NCBI GenBank assembly: GCA_934183355.1
Contig: CAKPST010000067.1
Span: 1 to 8,253, forward strand
Source: an uncultured Prevotella sp.
Lineage (GTDB): Bacteria; Bacteroidota; Bacteroidia; Bacteroidales; Bacteroidaceae
DNA length: 8,253 nucleotides
Direction: 5' to 3'
Shown in pieces: positions 6,570 through 8,253 of this stretch. The number at the start of each line of letters is the position of its first letter. Within the stretch, counting starts at the first letter, position 1. The translations under genes were made by a program, and so were the position numbers. Under the pieces are notes generated by a model. It was given only the letters and a program-made list of their open reading frames with translations, had not been told where the DNA came from and ran no database searches.

Positions 6570-8069
6570 ATGAGTGAAGTTTCCAGTCCTATCATTACAG
6601 AACCTATTGTTTTGGATGCGACGATGCAACGTTTTATTACGGTTATGGAGGAACAAAATCGCATCCTCTCGGAATCTAGAGACAATATCGCCGCTGAAGC
6701 TGCAGGTGTGAAGTTTACTCCGACTGATGCTGCTGGCTCTCGCTTAGGCGCTGCTGAATCTATGATTTGGGAAAAATCTACCGATATTGCTGCAGGGCAG
6801 GATGATTTTCCGGCGAAATTTAATTGCTTTAACACCTACGAGGCCTTAGTTAAAGACGGCAAAGTTGTGGCTACCGAAGGTTCCTACGAATTCGAGAAAT
6901 ACAAAGACGACGATGAGTATGACGCCGACATCTTCACGATGTTCTCGAAAGGCTACGGTCGTCGCTATTACGACGGCGACGGCAATGAGTATCGCTATGT
7001 CTCCGACCGCCGCTTATCTGGCTACGTACCGTCGCCGCTGCACATGGTTGAAGGCAACGAATACGATGTTGTCGGCATTACGAAGTATGGTTGGTGCGAT
7101 GATGGCAAGGGCGGCATCTGCTCACGTGCTGGAAAGCCTAAGCGTGTAAATCTCTCGTGGCAGGATTTTGAAAAGAAATCTATCGCGCGTGGAGCTGGCA
7201 TCCATGCAATGAGTTACAGTGATTTGACCTGGCTGCAGCATTTGGGCTGCATCAAATATGCGAACCGCAATTGGCAGAGCGCTGTTGGAAACGGCGTAAT
7301 GAATGGCTATACAGAAGTCGCGTTAAAGAAATGTACGGTGACGCAGGCAAGCTCTGCATCCATCATTATTGACAATGCGACGGCCGAAAGTTTCGCTGTG
7401 GGCGAGCCTGTATATTTGTCGGGCATAACCGTAAGCGAAGGAATTTACACGCGTAAAATTTTAAGCATTAGCGTTTACGATGACAACAATAAACGCGTCA
7501 CCGTGGATGGTCCTGCGTTCGCGACTACTGCCGGTACAAGCGGCTTCTATCGTGCCGTCAGCTATTCCGGCGGTTGCGATACAGTTCTGGGGCTTGATGG
7601 CGAGATTTCTGGCGGCACCAGCGGCCGAAATAGCGTATTAACTTTAGGTCTTGAGAATCTGTACGCGAACGATTGGAAAATTCTCGGCAACGCCTTTAGA
7701 GTCAGCAATGACATTTACATCAATCCTCGACCGTTGTCTGCTGCTGCATGGCCAAGCGATGTAAATGATGCAGTTGCTAAAGGTTGGATAAATGTTGCGA
7801 TCATCCCGAACAAAGAAGGTTATATTAAAACGTTGGGCTACAACGCTAACTATCCATTGATTAGCACGCCTGCTACTGTTGGCGGTGACAGCTCCAGACC
7901 TGTAGGTGATTATTTCTACCGTAATAATGACACTACTCTGAAAATTTTGCTTGCGGGTGGTGGCTTGAGCTATGGTCTTCGTTGTGGCGCATTCTGCGTC
8001 GCTGTCTACAGTGGCTTGTCTTCTTCTGGGTTCAGCGGCGGCTCGCTCGGCGTGTTCCGTCCTCAATAA
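6570..8069 (+). CDS. DGR-diversified receptor-binding protein (C-type lectin/FGE-like fold)
   Basis: This encodes 499 residues and is the target (variable) protein of the DGR whose repeats occupy 7947-8253. Residues 1-45 are a helical lead, probably for virion attachment. Residues about 64-245 show a C-type-lectin/formylglycine-generating-enzyme-like core: 'DADIFTMFSKGYGRRYYDGD', 'SGYVPSPLHM' (150-159), 'KSIARGAGIHAMSYSDLTWL' (203-222). Residues about 250-330 are a Val/Ile/Thr-rich beta insertion. The core resumes at 'GGCDTVLGLDGEISGGTSGR' (334-353), with 'GLENLYANDWKIL' (360-372), the 'G.EN.Y.N.WK' motif typical of DGR lectin domains. The last 40 residues start 'LLAGGGLSYGL' and end 'FRPQ'; this is where adenine-directed variation falls, at 15 positions between 465 and 495. 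Known relatives (Mtd of BPP-1, TvpA) use this surface to bind ligands. The fold is inferred from motifs; the DGR link is directly visible. Confidence 0.9.
   Translation: MSEVSSPIITEPIVLDATMQRFITVMEEQNRILSESRDNIAAEAAGVKFTPTDAAGSRLGAAESMIWEKSTDIAAGQDDFPAKFNCFNTYEALVKDGKVVATEGSYEFEKYKDDDEYDADIFTMFSKGYGRRYYDGDGNEYRYVSDRRLSGYVPSPLHMVEGNEYDVVGITKYGWCDDGKGGICSRAGKPKRVNLSWQDFEKKSIARGAGIHAMSYSDLTWLQHLGCIKYANRNWQSAVGNGVMNGYTEVALKKCTVTQASSASIIIDNATAESFAVGEPVYLSGITVSEGIYTRKILSISVYDDNNKRVTVDGPAFATTAGTSGFYRAVSYSGGCDTVLGLDGEISGGTSGRNSVLTLGLENLYANDWKILGNAFRVSNDIYINPRPLSAAAWPSDVNDAVAKGWINVAIIPNKEGYIKTLGYNANYPLISTPATVGGDSSRPVGDYFYRNNDTTLKILLAGGGLSYGLRCGAFCVAVYSGLSSSGFSGGSLGVFRPQ
7947..8054 (+). repeat. DGR variable repeat (VR)
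   Basis: This is the 3' coding end of the lectin-like gene, residues 460-495. It aligns without gaps to 8146-8253 at an offset of 199 bases. Of 108 bases, 87 match; the 21 mismatches all lie opposite an adenine in the template (14 A to G, 4 A to C, 3 A to T). Sixteen codons are hit, giving 15 amino-acid changes and one silent change. Upstream of 7947 the two sequences diverge at once, so this is the 5' boundary. The 3' boundary cannot be set because the template runs off the window; the VR may extend to the stop at 8067-8069 and a few bases beyond, where the initiation-of-mutagenic-homing (IMH) region should sit. Confidence 0.97.
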
Positions 8070-8077
8070 GAGGGGGA

Positions 8078-8099
8078 CACGGGGGATTCCTCCCCCGTG
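8078..8099. other. GC-rich inverted repeat downstream of VR (likely retrohoming cruciform)
   Basis: The arms CACGGGGGA (8078-8086) and TCCCCCGTG (8091-8099) are perfect 9-bp complements around the loop TTCC, which reads GGAA on the minus strand. It lies 8 bases after the target gene's stop. DNA hairpins with 7-10 bp GC-rich stems and GRNA-type tetraloops just past the IMH promote target recognition in BPP-1 and related DGRs; GGAA fits GRNA. It could also slow transcription after the fibre operon, but no T-tract follows, so a canonical Rho-independent terminator is unlikely. Confidence 0.8.
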
Positions 8100-8101
8100 A
8101 G

Positions 8102-8130
8102 TAGACACTAAAACGAATTAAATATACATT
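8102..8130 (+). promoter_or_regulatory. Possible weak promoter for the TR transcript
   Basis: TAGACA (8102-8107, one mismatch to the -35 consensus TTGACA) is separated by 17 bases from TACATT (8125-8130, four of six matches to TATAAT) in an AT-rich stretch that contrasts with its surroundings. Transcription would begin around 8136-8140, just before the TR. The match is weak, and the TR could equally be read through from the fibre genes. Confidence 0.25.
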
Positions 8131-8145
8131 AGGGGGTGAGCGTCC

Positions 8146-8253
8146 TTGCTTGCGGGTGGTAACTTGAACAATGGTCTTAATTGTGGCACATTCTACGTCA
8201 ATGTCAACAATGACTTGTCTAATTCTAGGTTCAACAACGGCTCGCTCGGAATG
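8146..8253 (+). repeat. DGR template repeat (TR), 3' end outside window
   Basis: This invariant donor copy of the VR begins at 8146 and is still matching at the last base of the window. It contains 27 adenines; 21 differ in the current VR and all 81 other bases are identical. Read in the VR frame, it has ten AAC/AAT codons plus ACA, TAC, GAC, AGG, GGA and ATG, and no adenine substitution in any of them can create a stop codon. An RBS-like GGGGGTG (8132-8138) precedes it, but the TR is best read as the core of a non-coding RNA rather than a gene. The corresponding unmutated peptide would begin LLAGGNLNNGLNCG. About 15 more bases matching the VR end are expected to the right. Confidence 0.96.

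Larger units (their letters stand above)
7947..8253 (+). other. Diversity-generating retroelement (left part: VR, hairpin, TR)
   Basis: A VR inside the end of a lectin-like gene, a GC-rich inverted repeat, and a TR differing only at adenines lie in that order within 307 bases. In known DGRs, TR RNA is copied by a dedicated reverse transcriptase that misincorporates opposite adenine, and the mutated cDNA replaces the VR while the TR stays intact. Only 76 bases separate the target gene's stop from the TR, too few for an accessory avd gene, so avd (if present) and the reverse transcriptase must be right of the window. Neither is visible here, so enzymatic completeness is not shown. Confidence 0.93.

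Noticed and set aside
8078..8099. Rho-independent terminator
   Set aside because: The stem is strong but followed by GTGAGTAGAC-like sequence with no T-run; position and loop fit a DGR cruciform better.
8072..8136. G-quadruplex from repeated G runs
   Set aside because: Only three G5 tracts are present and the third is 46 bases away; the middle one is paired in the hairpin.
8136..8162. Small ORF from GTG 8136
   Set aside because: It ends after eight codons (TAA 8160-8162) and has no support as a gene.
8146..8253. Open frame through the TR from TTG 8146, preceded by GGGGGTG
   Set aside because: It is open only because the TR copies coding sequence in the VR frame. The peptide duplicates the target tail end, has a poor start codon, and TRs act as RNA templates.

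Overview
The window is a stretch of phage or prophage DNA with every gene on the + strand. It runs from the baseplate genes of a contractile-tailed (myovirus-type) phage, through its tail-fibre genes, into a diversity-generating retroelement (DGR) that is cut off by the right edge. Genes are packed with 1-8 base overlaps or gaps of a few bases, and most have strong AGGAGG-like ribosome binding sites. That packing, the intermediate base composition by eye and the protein families suggest a temperate phage of a Bacillota host, possibly a gut Negativicute. The host assignment is an inference; no host gene is present.

Positions 1-4892 encode a compact baseplate: a Dit-like tail protein (partial at the left edge), a plug protein, a hub protein, a Gp138/gp5-type central spike, a PAAR tip, a gp25-like wedge protein, a gpJ-like wedge protein and a gpI-like DUF2612 protein. 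The order is that expected for a simple contractile tail: tube end, hub, spike, tip, then wedges.

Positions 4896-8069 encode the adsorption apparatus. These are a gp10_C/collar-type fibre protein with three HxH motifs, an Ala/Ser/Asn-rich fibre-shaft protein, and a 499-residue protein with a C-type-lectin/FGE-like fold that ends in a hypervariable region.

The key discovery is at 7947-8253. The last codons of the 499-residue protein (variable repeat, VR, 7947-8054 or slightly longer) are repeated 199 bases downstream (template repeat, TR, 8146 to the window end). Over 108 aligned bases there are 21 mismatches. Every one falls on an adenine of the TR, and all 81 non-adenine positions are identical. 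This is the signature of adenine-specific mutagenic retrohoming. Between the repeats lies a perfect 9-bp GC-rich hairpin with a 4-base loop that reads GGAA on the minus strand, resembling the cruciform that promotes retrohoming in the Bordetella phage BPP-1 DGR. The reverse transcriptase, and any Avd accessory protein, should lie beyond position 8253. Together the fibre genes and the DGR form a host-range diversification module: the baseplate carries the fibres, and the DGR rewrites the presumed receptor-contacting tip.
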